A DNA stretch of 40,269 nucleotides, from NCBI GenBank assembly GCA_964553775.1, contig CAZKLU010000007.1, positions 1-40,269 of the forward strand, written 5' to 3'. Below the pieces are notes generated by a model. The model had not been told where the DNA came from. It saw only the letters and a list, made by a program, of their open reading frames with translations, and did no database searches. Origin of the DNA: RUG626 sp964553775 (GTDB lineage Bacteria; Bacillota; Clostridia; Oscillospirales; Oscillospiraceae). This document shows positions 24,392-33,131 of this stretch, piece by piece. The position numbers and the translations under genes are program-made. Position 1 is the first letter of the stretch. Every line of letters begins with the position of its first letter.

Positions 24392-25345
24392 TTACCACTT
24401 ATCCTTTCCTTTCTCCTCCGGTATCACAAGCTTGAGCGCTTCTATCGCGACTTCGAGCATACTGTCATCAGGTTCAGCGGTCGTTATAAGCTGCATAGCC
24501 TTACCGGGAGCCGAGAGGATTTTCGTCACTATGTTGTCATGTCCTCCGGCGTACTTTATAAGCTCATAGCTTATACCTACAACTACAGGCAGAAGCGCAA
24601 GCCGCAGCAGCATTCGTATCCACACATTTGACCAGCTCACTACCGAGAATACAAGTATGCTTACTATCATCGCTATAAACATAAAGCTCGTGCCGCATCT
24701 TGGGTGAAGTCTCGGCTGCACACGGCAGTTCTCAACAGTAAGCTCCAGCCCCTTTTCGTAGCAGAATATCGTCTTATGCTCCGCTCCGTGGTACATCCAG
24801 ACGCGCTTTATCTCCTGCATTCTCGCCGTGAGCAGAATGTAGAGTACGAAGATTGTTATTCTAAGAACTCCTTCAATAATATTGCGGACTATTCCGTTGC
24901 CGACCCATTTCGCGAAAAATCCCGCTATCACCGTCGGCAGCAGTATGAACAGACCTACCGCAAGTACGATTCCAAACGTCACAGACACAGCAATTATTGC
25001 TTTCTCAGCATTTTCGCTTGAAAGGTGCTTCTGAAGCCAAAGATCTATCTTGTCCGGCTCCTCCTGCTCATCCTCCGGAAGAAACTCAGCGGAGTATGTG
25101 AGAGCCTTTGTGCCGTTGACCATTGATGACAGGAAATTCACCGTCCCGCGTATCAGCGGCAATCCGAGTATAGGGTACTTTTCTTTAAGTTGATTAAACG
25201 GTTCAACCTTAGATTCAAGCTCCCCATCAGGTTTACGCACAACCACCGACTGTTTATCGGGACCGCGCATCAGTATTCCCTCCATCAATGCCTGACCGCC
25301 TATTGACGTTCTGAATTTTACATCATCATTTTTGCTTTTCTTCAC
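24392..25345 (-). CDS. DUF1385 (YqhQ-type) membrane protein
   Basis: This 317-residue protein has the family start IGGQALMEGILMRGP (about 16-30), four or so membrane segments between about 118 and 270, and the strongly conserved YHGAEHKTIFCYE and HPRCGTSF blocks whose His and Cys suggest metal binding. The biochemical role is unknown; in many Firmicutes the gene lies next to prmC and prfA, as here next to prmC. The start is GTG 25345, about 10 nt after GGAGGG. The length is typical. Confidence 0.92.
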   Translation of the reverse strand: MKKSKNDDVKFRTSIGGQALMEGILMRGPDKQSVVVRKPDGELESKVEPFNQLKEKYPILGLPLIRGTVNFLSSMVNGTKALTYSAEFLPEDEQEEPDKIDLWLQKHLSSENAEKAIIAVSVTFGIVLAVGLFILLPTVIAGFFAKWVGNGIVRNIIEGVLRITIFVLYILLTARMQEIKRVWMYHGAEHKTIFCYEKGLELTVENCRVQPRLHPRCGTSFMFIAMIVSILVFSVVSWSNVWIRMLLRLALLPVVVGISYELIKYAGGHDNIVTKILSAPGKAMQLITTAEPDDSMLEVAIEALKLVIPEEKGKDKW

Positions 25346-25539
25346 TTAATATATCCCTCCGTTTTTTCTCGCTATAATAATCTTAGCGTTTATAGCGTTT
25401 TTGTGCCGCCGGCTTCATCAAAAGGTGAAGTAATTTTAGTTCTTAAACCTCAAATCCGAAAGAATTTTTGTCACTGAAGCTTTTACAAGCAAGCACAATA
25501 CGAATTGCTGACTGTTGCGTCTTGCAAATATAACATATT

Positions 25540-27060
25540 TTAGAACTTCGGCTCAAGCGGTATCCTTATCGTTACAAGCGTACCGCCTCCTGCTGCGTTT
25601 GAAAGCGTCAGATCTCCGCCGTGGTACTTAATAATCTCATCGCAAACCGCAAGCCCAATGCCGCTCCCCCGCTCTTTCGAGCTGCCCTTGTAAAATTTAA
25701 GTTTAACTCTCTCAAGCTCATCCTCCGGTATTCCGGGACCGTAGTCACGAATCGTTATGAATACATTGTCACCATCGGTATTGGAACCGACATCTATGCG
25801 TCTGCCGTCTCTTGCGTACTTTACGGCGTTATCGAATATGTTATAAAAAACCTGTCTCAGTCTCTCCGGGTCGCCGTTAATAAGCGGAAGTTCCTCATCG
25901 CTTGGCTCATAAACTATCGTCATATCATCCTGCTTCAAAAGCTCGCGGTATGTAAATATCGAATCCTCAAGCTCCGCGGCTACATCTATCATCTCCGCGT
26001 TCAGCGTAAACCGCCCATCCTGCATACGGGTAAACTCCAGAAGCTCCTCAACCATTTTTGTAAGCCGTCTCGCCTCTTTCTGAATTATCTCTACTCCCTT
26101 TCGCGTTTCATCGTCAAGATTCTCGTTATATAGTATCGTCTCGCCCCAACCGGTAATCGCTGTGAGCGGTGTCCGCAGCTCATGCGAGACAGATGACACA
26201 AATTCAGACTGCGCCCTCTCTGACTGACTGATTTTTATCGACATCTCGTTTATAACGTCAACCATATCGCCTATTTCATCGCTGTACTTACGGCCTATTT
26301 GTATACCATAGCTGCCGCTCGCCATTTGCTTCGCCGCACTCGTTATGTCGCGTATCGGCTCGACTACTGACTGTAAAAACAGCATACTCACGATAACCAG
26401 AATTGCTAAAACCGCAAGACCCGCCGCCGAAACAATCAGAATATTTCGGTATATTCGTGCGTCTACAAGTTTCAGGCTTGTTACATAGCGCATTACACCT
26501 ATTATCTGCCCATTTGCGTAAAGTATAGGCGCGGATACCGCCATTATTCTCTCACCTGTTGTGCTGTTTTTCCCCTCCCACGATGTTATAACACCGTCAT
26601 TCAGCGCACCCGTGATGTCCGGTGTGCCAGGGGCAGCTTCGACTGTCATACGGTGCGATGAAAGTTCAACCTGTCCGGAAATGTTTATGAACTGAAGCTC
26701 CAGCTTGTCCGCGTCCTCGAAGTTCTCAACATACATATACGCGCTGTCATAGTATTCGGCGTATGTCTGTGTAACATAGTTTGCGAAAAAGTCCGAAGCG
26801 GTTTTCGCTTTTATGTATAGTCCCTCGCGCATTGCCGAGTAGGAGCTGCTGAGTATCGACCACGAATACGCACTGACTACTACAACAGCAGCCGCCAAAG
26901 CAACAAGAAGCATTGACATGATCCAACGCTGTTTAAGTCCATGTACATGAAGCCAGCCAAATCCAATTTTACGCTGTTTGACGGGACGGCTTTTTTCTTT
27001 TTTCTGTTTATTCGGTTTTTGCTTTTCCGAGCGTATTTTATTTTGTCTCAAATCCCTCAT
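25540..27060 (-). CDS. Sensor histidine kinase (HAMP-HisKA-HATPase)
   Basis: A membrane sensor kinase. The start is ATG 27060, 5 nt after GGAGG, giving 506 residues; the ATG at 27102 adds 14 residues and lacks a ribosome site. The order is: a Lys/Arg-rich cytoplasmic start, membrane helix 1 (about 47-70), an extracytoplasmic sensor domain (71-205), membrane helix 2 (206-230), HAMP (231-282), and the dimerisation helix with phospho-His293 in SSVSHELRTPLTA. The ATPase follows, with Asn407/Asn411 (YNIFDNAVKYA), DYGPGIP (439-445) and GSGIGL (465-470). All catalytic boxes are intact. The cognate OmpR-type regulator lies upstream with an unusual 217-nt gap. The signal is unknown. Confidence 0.95.
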   Translation of the reverse strand: MRDLRQNKIRSEKQKPNKQKKEKSRPVKQRKIGFGWLHVHGLKQRWIMSMLLVALAAAVVVVSAYSWSILSSSYSAMREGLYIKAKTASDFFANYVTQTYAEYYDSAYMYVENFEDADKLELQFINISGQVELSSHRMTVEAAPGTPDITGALNDGVITSWEGKNSTTGERIMAVSAPILYANGQIIGVMRYVTSLKLVDARIYRNILIVSAAGLAVLAILVIVSMLFLQSVVEPIRDITSAAKQMASGSYGIQIGRKYSDEIGDMVDVINEMSIKISQSERAQSEFVSSVSHELRTPLTAITGWGETILYNENLDDETRKGVEIIQKEARRLTKMVEELLEFTRMQDGRFTLNAEMIDVAAELEDSIFTYRELLKQDDMTIVYEPSDEELPLINGDPERLRQVFYNIFDNAVKYARDGRRIDVGSNTDGDNVFITIRDYGPGIPEDELERVKLKFYKGSSKERGSGIGLAVCDEIIKYHGGDLTLSNAAGGGTLVTIRIPLEPKF

Positions 27061-27277
27061 GGCCGCCTCCTTTCGTATGTAGTCGCGAGGTTTATTGAAC
27101 AATCATTCTCAGATACATCGTTTTACGATGGATTTAGAAACAGGGTTTATATTTGCGCGTATAATAATTTGCCGATCCGCTTTATATTCAAGTACCAAAT
27201 TGCCGCGTGCTAATTTATGTAAAGCTTTCACAGATTAAATTTATTCGGTTCTAAGCATAAGGTCATAGACGCATATG

Positions 27278-27964
27278 TTAAAATCCCCATTTGTACCCAT
27301 ATCCCCAGACGGTGGTAATATATGTTGGGCTTGTTGGATCATCTTCAATTTTCATACGAAGCCGTCTTATATTGACATCGACGATTTTCAGTTCGCCGAA
27401 GTAATCCTTGCCCCAGACGGTATTCAATATATCCTCCCTTGAAAGAGCGCGTCCCGGGTTCTCCATAAAAAGCTTCATAATAGAATACTGCACCTGTGTG
27501 AGTCTGATTTTTTCGCCGTTTTTTTCGAGTGATCGGTTCTTTGTATTAAGCCGGAAGGGACCGCTGAGTATTTCAACCTTCTCCTGCTCATCGTCACCTC
27601 CGACACGTCTGTAGAGCGCGTCGATTCTTGCTGTCAGCTCCGCCGGCGAAAACGGTTTCGTCACATAATCATCCGCGCCTGTCATAAGCCCCGTCACCTT
27701 GTCCATTTCCTGCGTGCGTGCGGTCAGCATAATAATCCCGATTTTCGAGTTCGCGGCGCGTATCTGTCGGCATACTTCAAAGCCGTCTATATCAGGCAGC
27801 ATTATATCTAGCAGCGCGACTTTTATATCAGGATTTTCTTTCATTTGCCGCAAAGCCTCCGCGCCCGTCTCCGCTTCTATAGGGTCGTATCCGGAACGCC
27901 GAAGGTTGATTATTACAAAGCTTCTGATACTCGTCTCGTCCTCAAGTACAAGCACTTTTTTCAT
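27278..27964 (-). CDS. Response regulator, OmpR/PhoB family
   Basis: This 228-residue protein has a receiver domain with acidic pocket Glu8/Asp9, phosphoacceptor Asp53 (LLDIMLPDIDG), switch Thr81 and Lys103 (VTKPFSP), and a C-terminal winged helix (about 130-228) with the usual SREDILNTVWG and VDVNIRRLRMKIE. It should bind direct repeats in target promoters once phosphorylated by the kinase at 25540-27060. It begins 4 nt after the lipoprotein gene, so the three genes form one unit. Confidence 0.97.
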   Translation of the reverse strand: MKKVLVLEDETSIRSFVIINLRRSGYDPIEAETGAEALRQMKENPDIKVALLDIMLPDIDGFEVCRQIRAANSKIGIIMLTARTQEMDKVTGLMTGADDYVTKPFSPAELTARIDALYRRVGGDDEQEKVEILSGPFRLNTKNRSLEKNGEKIRLTQVQYSIMKLFMENPGRALSREDILNTVWGKDYFGELKIVDVNIRRLRMKIEDDPTSPTYITTVWGYGYKWGF

Positions 27965-27968
27965 TATC

Positions 27969-29315
27969 TCACGTCTCCCCTGTTATCCATTCAGAGTATA
28001 TAATATTGAAGCTGCCGCGCACAAGCTCCTGAGTTATCTCAAGCTCCATGACCGCCGATGAAGTATCGACTATAGACGCGGCAAAAACTGTTTCATCCTT
28101 CCTTGTAAGAATAAATCTTCCGGAGTATGACGCTCTTTCGAAGCGGTTCTCGCCGGTAAGGGTGTATATAAACAGGAAGTCATCTCCAATAGTACCGTCA
28201 TCATTGAGAATCGAAAACGCAATAACTCTCTCGCCCGAAGCTCCATCGACACGTCTTACAGCGATTCTGTTTACCCATTCATCCGGAAGTACCATGTACC
28301 AGCCATCTGTATAGTTGTTATAAGTACGCGCTACAATCTGCGTTCTTCCGCTCAAATAATAGGAGTACCACTCTATCATGTAGTATGTTGTAGTTTCCGA
28401 TGCGGTCGGCAGCTCCACAGGTCGCGGAACATCAAGGCAGCCATCTCCATCGATGTCGCGGCAGTAGACCTCATAGGTGCGTAAAGTGTCTTCACTCAGA
28501 CCCTTTATATCATTCATTGTTATATTTACAAGCGAGTTATCGCGAAAGGCAAATATATCAGTAATAATACCTCCGCCGCTCAGTTTGCTCTCTATCAAAA
28601 CAGCGTTGCTGCCGCTGAGAAGCTCCGCTGTTCTCACACGCAGCAGAGCCTCAACACCGGTGGATAATCTTGACGCAGTATATACCATCTCTCCGTCCTG
28701 CTCAAGCGCGTAATACATAATCTCTCCGGAAAGCTCCGAGGTAGAGAGTCTCAAAACAGCTATATCGTTACGGTTATCGCTGTTGATGTCACAAACTATG
28801 TATTCAGTGTAGTCGGTATTAAGGATCGGGGCGTACTCATAGTCTTTCATAGTATAGACTGAGAGGATATTTATACCTGACGCGATTTGCCAGCCAACAG
28901 CAATTTCCTTTGCACCGTCATTATTCATATCGATATAGTTTATGTTGTCTATTCCGCTGCCCTCACCCTCAATACGCGCCGCCTCAGTGTAACCATCGCC
29001 TGTGTTGCGGAAGATATAGATTTTAAGCGGCTTGTCGCTGCCAAGAAAGCTGAAGAACGCCAGAACCTCACCGGTACCATCTCCGTCAAGATCAACAAAC
29101 TGGATAGCCTGTCTATTGGAGCCGGATGATGGGGAAGCGTACTCCGCTCCTGAGTTGAGGATTTCATCTATTGCGTCCTGAAGCCTGAGATCCTGTTCTG
29201 ATAGCTGCGGAAGTGCGTACATATCCTCGGCAGAAGTAATTGAGCAGCCAACTGTAATCATAACAATGATGATAGTAATTGAAACAATGTTCAGTGTTCG
29301 CCGGCACACAGTCAT
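27969..29315 (-). CDS. Lipoprotein with FG-GAP/calcium-loop repeats
   Basis: This 448-residue protein has a lipoprotein signal peptide with a lipobox-like TVGC (lipidated Cys24). The exported part has at least four DxDxDG-type loops: FVDLDGDGTGEVLAFF, YIDMNNDGAKEIAVG, CDINSDNRNDIAVL and RDIDGDGCLDVP. They are spaced like the blades of a VCBS/FG-GAP beta-propeller, where such loops bind calcium. It precedes the response regulator by 4 nt and has its own promoter upstream, so it is the first gene of the two-component operon. A sensory or co-receptor role for the kinase is inference. GGAGGTGA lies directly before the ATG. Confidence 0.88.
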   Translation of the reverse strand: MTVCRRTLNIVSITIIIVMITVGCSITSAEDMYALPQLSEQDLRLQDAIDEILNSGAEYASPSSGSNRQAIQFVDLDGDGTGEVLAFFSFLGSDKPLKIYIFRNTGDGYTEAARIEGEGSGIDNINYIDMNNDGAKEIAVGWQIASGINILSVYTMKDYEYAPILNTDYTEYIVCDINSDNRNDIAVLRLSTSELSGEIMYYALEQDGEMVYTASRLSTGVEALLRVRTAELLSGSNAVLIESKLSGGGIITDIFAFRDNSLVNITMNDIKGLSEDTLRTYEVYCRDIDGDGCLDVPRPVELPTASETTTYYMIEWYSYYLSGRTQIVARTYNNYTDGWYMVLPDEWVNRIAVRRVDGASGERVIAFSILNDDGTIGDDFLFIYTLTGENRFERASYSGRFILTRKDETVFAASIVDTSSAVMELEITQELVRGSFNIIYSEWITGET

Positions 29316-29530
29316 TCACCTCCCTGATCGAAACCGCTTCACAGCGGTATGGAGCTTTTGCTGAAAACTAATCAATTATTACGCAAATATTCTGAATTCG
29401 TTGAACCATGGTACCAAAAGCTGCTGCCAACGAGGAGAAAACGCGCCTTTTGGTCGTCCGTTTGCCTCATTCAACCGCGCAGGCAGCAATTTGTACGGTT
29501 CTTTCTCTTTAAGGCGATCAATTATTTATG

Positions 29531-29560
29531 ATTATATCATATCTTATCAACAAACGTCAA
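29531..29560 (-). promoter_or_regulatory. Promoter of the lipoprotein/two-component operon
   Basis: Minus strand TTGACG (29560-29555), 18-bp spacer, TATAAT (29536-29531); predicted start near 29524. Confidence 0.75.
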
Positions 29561-29992
29561 GAGTTTTATTGTGAAGATATATAGTCAGGAATCGCAAGTT
29601 AAAATGGTAACAGCTTTTACCTCCGTGAAACCGCAGCCGCTCCTTTCGATTATTGTCATTCTCAAGCCGCATTACAGCATATTTGGCTGGTTTTCGGAGT
29701 TTTTTGTCTATTTTACTTTGCGGCTTGCCATTCAGTCTCCGGTTGACAGTTTTACCGGTGCCATAGTAAACGAAAACAATAATTGTATTTTACTGTAAAG
29801 CATTAAATTGCCGTTTTCTCGCCTTACATTGAAAGAGTGGAACCGCCAAATATATTCAATAGTTGGCATTTCAAGAACACCATTCAAGCGCAATAACCTA
29901 AAAAATCCCCAACGCACCTTGCGTCCCTTTAGAAACGGAAGCAATCTTTTTACTTCACCTATAGAGATTTTTTAGAGATTTCAAATTTTAGC

Positions 29993-30021
29993 TTGCAATA
30001 TCCTGTCTTATAGTGTATAAT
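29993..30021 (+). promoter_or_regulatory. Promoter of the zinc-ribbon membrane protein gene
   Basis: TTGCAA (29993-29998), 17-bp spacer, perfect TATAAT (30016-30021), about 30 nt before the start codon. Confidence 0.65.
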
Positions 30022-30055
30022 AGCTTTATCTTTATAATGGAAGGAATGATTTAAT

Positions 30056-30658
30056 ATGAAATGCAGCAAGTGCGGCGGCACATATTCTGACGAACTTCAG
30101 ATTTGCCCCAGATGCGGCATTCCGCTTACAAGCGAAAGCAGCTTCGGTCGGCAACAGGATCCGCTGGATCAAACGGGTCAGTATGCCAATCCAAATCCCA
30201 TCAAATTCGACACACCTATATACAAGCTTGGCTGGCATAAATTCCTTGTAAACTTTTCGTTATGGCTTGCAGCAATCACATTTCTCGGAAACGGGATTCC
30301 ATATATTTTTCAAAATTATTACGAAATGAGCGGTGGCAGCACCGAATATGTATATTATTTTTTCCCATCTTTGCAAGTGCTTGATGTAATTTACGGTATA
30401 TTGCTTGTAGGCCTTAGCGCATTTACAATTTATGTCAGGTTCCAGCTCGCAAAGTTTCGTCAAAAAGCTCCGTTAATGCTCTCGTATCTTTACATAGCGG
30501 TAATTGCTGTCACGAGTATTTACTATATTCTATTGTTTGCTATTATTGATTCACAGCCTGATTATATTCAACTCATCACGAATAATGCGATGTCAGTGGC
30601 GATGCTTGTTATAAACCATATATATTATAAAAAGCGTGCCGCGCTTTTTGTGAACTAA
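30056..30658 (+). CDS. Zinc-ribbon membrane protein
   Basis: This 200-residue protein starts with a zinc ribbon (Cys3, Cys6, Cys17, Cys20 in CSKC...CPRC), then a polar linker to about residue 55. About four hydrophobic segments follow, at roughly 66-84, 103-124, 138-166 and 174-192. The architecture is common among uncharacterised Firmicute membrane proteins. GGAAGG lies about 11 nt before the ATG and a good promoter lies upstream. It is the first plus-strand gene after the divergent gap and seems to be transcribed alone. No function can be assigned. Confidence 0.82.
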   Translation: MKCSKCGGTYSDELQICPRCGIPLTSESSFGRQQDPLDQTGQYANPNPIKFDTPIYKLGWHKFLVNFSLWLAAITFLGNGIPYIFQNYYEMSGGSTEYVYYFFPSLQVLDVIYGILLVGLSAFTIYVRFQLAKFRQKAPLMLSYLYIAVIAVTSIYYILLFAIIDSQPDYIQLITNNAMSVAMLVINHIYYKKRAALFVN

Positions 30659-30710
30659 TACTATTCTCCTATTTAAATTTTTTAATTGGAGATAAATCGC
30701 TCCGCGTTTT

Positions 30711-30734
30711 GCTGACGCGCTTTTGCGCGTCAGC
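30711..30734 (+). other. Perfect GC-rich hairpin without U-run
   Basis: GCTGACGCGC and GCGCGTCAGC pair over 10 bp around a TTTT loop, about 50 nt after the zinc-ribbon gene. Neither strand has a U-run after it, so it is not a classical terminator. It could be a 3'-end stabiliser or a protein-binding palindrome. Confidence 0.5.
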
Positions 30735-30850
30735 CCGTCTCATACAATCTCTGACGCTCCTACTGAGTTAAAAAACTTTTCAAGTTTTTGCGGAGATCAG
30801 TATCAATTATATAGTGTACATTAGCTTATACTCAAAACAGAGGTGATACA

Positions 30851-31891
30851 GTGAAACCAAAACTTGCCATTACAATGGGTGACCCCGCCGGAATCGGTCC
30901 TGAAATCATCATAAAAGCCCTCGCTGACGGTGAAATTTACAATATCGCAGACTGCGTTGTAATCGGGAATGCGTCGGTGCTTGAAAAAGCACTTGAGTTC
31001 CCGAATATGCCGCGTGTCCGCGTAAACAGAATATCTTCTCCCGACAGCGGTGAGTACAGCAAAGGAATAATCAATGTAATCGTGCCTCACACCGACAGTA
31101 TTTCCGTGAATAATATTGACAGTCTGGATGTGTCCACACTGAAAATGGGAGAGGTAAACGCTATTTGCGGAGCGGCATCGTATCGGTATATTGAGATGTC
31201 GGTGAAGCTCGCGCTTGAAGGTATCGTTGACAGTGTTGTTACCGCGCCGATAAACAAGGAATCGCTTCACGCCGCGAATGTGCCGTATATTGGTCACACA
31301 GAGATTTTTGGAGCTTTGACCTGTACCGAAAATCCGATTACGATGTTTGAAACTTGCGGGCTTCGCATATTTTTTCTGACGCGCCATGTCTCTTTGAAAG
31401 CTGCCTGTGATTTTGTGACAAAGGAGCGGATCATTGAATGTGCCGAGAGATGTATAGCGGCACTGAGAGAACTTCATGTGACAGGAGGCACAATGGCAAT
31501 TGCGGGGCTTAACCCGCACTGCGGCGAACATGGACTTTTCGGTAACGAGGAAAGTACCGAAATTGCTCCGGCCGTGGCGGAGCTTCAAAGCCGCGGCTAT
31601 GACGTTGCGGGTCCTGTAGGTGCTGACAGCGTATTCTATCAGGCGCGTATGGGAAAATACAGCAGTGTTCTCAGTCTCTATCACGATCAGGGACATATTG
31701 CCGCGAAAACTCTCGATTTTGAGCGTACTATCTCGTTTACACTGGGAATGCCGATTCTACGAACATCAGTAGACCACGGCACAGCGTTCGATATAGCGGG
31801 TACGGGTATGGCAAGTGATGTGAGCATCCGTGAGGCTATCAGACTCGCGGCGAAATATACAGCAGCAAGGAAGTATACGAATGATAAATAA
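30851..31891 (+). CDS. pdxA: PdxA-family dehydrogenase (4-hydroxythreonine-4-P or 4-phospho-D-threonate type)
   Basis: This 346-residue NAD- and metal-dependent dehydrogenase/decarboxylase begins at GTG 30851, 6 nt after AGAGGTGA. It carries the N-terminal MGDPAGIGPE and the three metal ligands expected for PdxA: His179 (TRHVSL), His223 (NPHCGE) and His278 (YHDQGH), spaced as in E. coli. TSVDHGTAFDIAGTG closes the active site. PdxA serves DXP-dependent vitamin B6 synthesis. The PdxA2 subgroup acts on phosphorylated D-threonate or D-erythronate, and the YHDQGHI form seen here leans to that subgroup, though from memory only. No other B6 gene or DUF1537 kinase is nearby; instead it overlaps galK by 11 nt in an operon with galK and galT. 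Substrate uncertain. Confidence 0.9.
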   Translation: MKPKLAITMGDPAGIGPEIIIKALADGEIYNIADCVVIGNASVLEKALEFPNMPRVRVNRISSPDSGEYSKGIINVIVPHTDSISVNNIDSLDVSTLKMGEVNAICGAASYRYIEMSVKLALEGIVDSVVTAPINKESLHAANVPYIGHTEIFGALTCTENPITMFETCGLRIFFLTRHVSLKAACDFVTKERIIECAERCIAALRELHVTGGTMAIAGLNPHCGEHGLFGNEESTEIAPAVAELQSRGYDVAGPVGADSVFYQARMGKYSSVLSLYHDQGHIAAKTLDFERTISFTLGMPILRTSVDHGTAFDIAGTGMASDVSIREAIRLAAKYTAARKYTNDK

Positions 31892-33119
31892 AATCAATAG
31901 TGAACGTCTCGCGTTCCTCTACGGTGTTGAAAATGTCGAGGACACACATCTGCGGATCAAAAAGGCAATTTCCGGCTATAGAGACACATTCGGCGAGGAA
32001 CCTGAATTTCTCTTCTCAGCCCCGGGGCGCACGGAGCTTGGCGGTAACCACACCGACCACCAAAACGGCTGTGTACTTGCCGCAAGTGTAAATCTCGACA
32101 TAATAGCGGCTGTAGGGCGGTGCGATTCAAAAACGGTGCGATTTGTCTCTGATACCGGAAGCAATGACAAAGTTGACCTCACCGAACTGACTGTCCAACC
32201 GGACGAGAGCGGTACATCCACGGCTCTAATTCGTGGAGTGGCGGCAGCGTTTGCTGAGCGTGGGTATGTGTTCCAAAGCGGATTTAACGCATATACCACA
32301 TCAAATATTCCTATGGGGAGCGGACTTTCATCCTCGGCGGCGTTTGAGGTGCTTGTCGGAACTATAATAAATGACCTGTACAACGCGAATGTGTCGGCTG
32401 TGGAGATCGCGAAAATCGGACAATACGCCGAGAACGTCTATTTCGGCAAGCCATGCGGACTTATGGATCAGACAGCATCCTCCGTTGGCGGAGTTGTTGC
32501 CATTGATTTTCAGTCTGAAACAGTCAAAAAAATAGACTTCAGTCTCAATAAAGTCAGTTACGCGCTCTGCATTATTGATTGCGGAGCGGGGCATGAGAAT
32601 CTCACAGACGAATACGCAGCGATAACACACGAGATGAAAGACGTTGCGGGATATTTCGGCAAGGCTGTACTGCGCGATGTCTCGGAGAATGATTTCCGTG
32701 ACGCGGTGCCGGAGCTGCGTGAAAAGTTTGGTGACAGGGCTGTTTTGAGAGTAATGCACTTCTTTGAGGACAATCGCAGGGCGTTGCTTGAATCGGAAGC
32801 GTTGATGTCGGGTCGTTTTGACGATTTTCTTAAATTAGTACGGGAATCCGAGCGTTCCTCCGAGACACTTCTGCAGAACATAGTCCCGTCCGGTGCAACA
32901 CGGCATCAGGAAATGCTGTTCACAATAGCGTGGTGTCGGCAAATACTTGATGGTAAGGGTGCAGTCCGCGTACACGGCGGCGGATTTGGAGGAACGGTTC
33001 AGGCGTTTGTTCCGATTGATATACTTGGAAGGTTCAAAAAAGAGATCGAGCGCGTCACCCGTAAGGGAAGCTGCCGCATACTTTCAATACGACCAGAGGG
33101 CGGCGTGAGACTTTTCTAA
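31881..33119 (+). CDS. galK: Galactokinase
   Basis: Phosphorylates galactose to galactose-1-phosphate. The start is ATG 31881, 7 nt after AAGGAAG and overlapping the pdxA-like stop; an ATG at 31830 in the same frame lies inside that gene without a ribosome site. The 412-residue GHMP kinase shows a variant signature GRTELGGNHTDHQNG (49-63) in place of GRVNLIGEHTDYxxG, the ATP loop PMGSGLSSSAA (144-154) and C-terminal GGGFGG (366-371). The variant first motif is also known to me from other clostridial galactokinases, but it leaves some doubt on sugar specificity. galT follows 12 nt later. Confidence 0.94.
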   Translation: MINKINSERLAFLYGVENVEDTHLRIKKAISGYRDTFGEEPEFLFSAPGRTELGGNHTDHQNGCVLAASVNLDIIAAVGRCDSKTVRFVSDTGSNDKVDLTELTVQPDESGTSTALIRGVAAAFAERGYVFQSGFNAYTTSNIPMGSGLSSSAAFEVLVGTIINDLYNANVSAVEIAKIGQYAENVYFGKPCGLMDQTASSVGGVVAIDFQSETVKKIDFSLNKVSYALCIIDCGAGHENLTDEYAAITHEMKDVAGYFGKAVLRDVSENDFRDAVPELREKFGDRAVLRVMHFFEDNRRALLESEALMSGRFDDFLKLVRESERSSETLLQNIVPSGATRHQEMLFTIAWCRQILDGKGAVRVHGGGFGGTVQAFVPIDILGRFKKEIERVTRKGSCRILSIRPEGGVRLF

Positions 33120-33131
33120 TGAAGGTGCAAT

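Larger units (their letters stand above)
29316..30055. other. Divergent intergenic region between lipoprotein operon and zinc-ribbon gene
   Basis: 740 nt. It holds a leader of about 210 nt for the lipoprotein gene with perfect stems (CCAAAAG with CTTTTGG; CCGCT-GTGA-AGCGG just before the ribosome site), the promoter at 29531-29560 and the promoter at 29993-30021. The middle (about 29600-29950) is non-coding and has traces of repeat-like sequence (ACAGCTTTTACCTCCG, AGTAAACG). No gene is seen. Confidence 0.6.

Noticed and set aside
29341..29520. Possible tRNA-like element because of a GGTTCAA sequence
   Set aside because: No acceptor stem, anticodon arm or CCA context could be folded around it.
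30821..31696. 291-codon frame on the minus strand opposite the pdxA-like gene
   Set aside because: It is a shadow of a well-supported gene, with a composition lacking any recognisable motif and no ribosome site.
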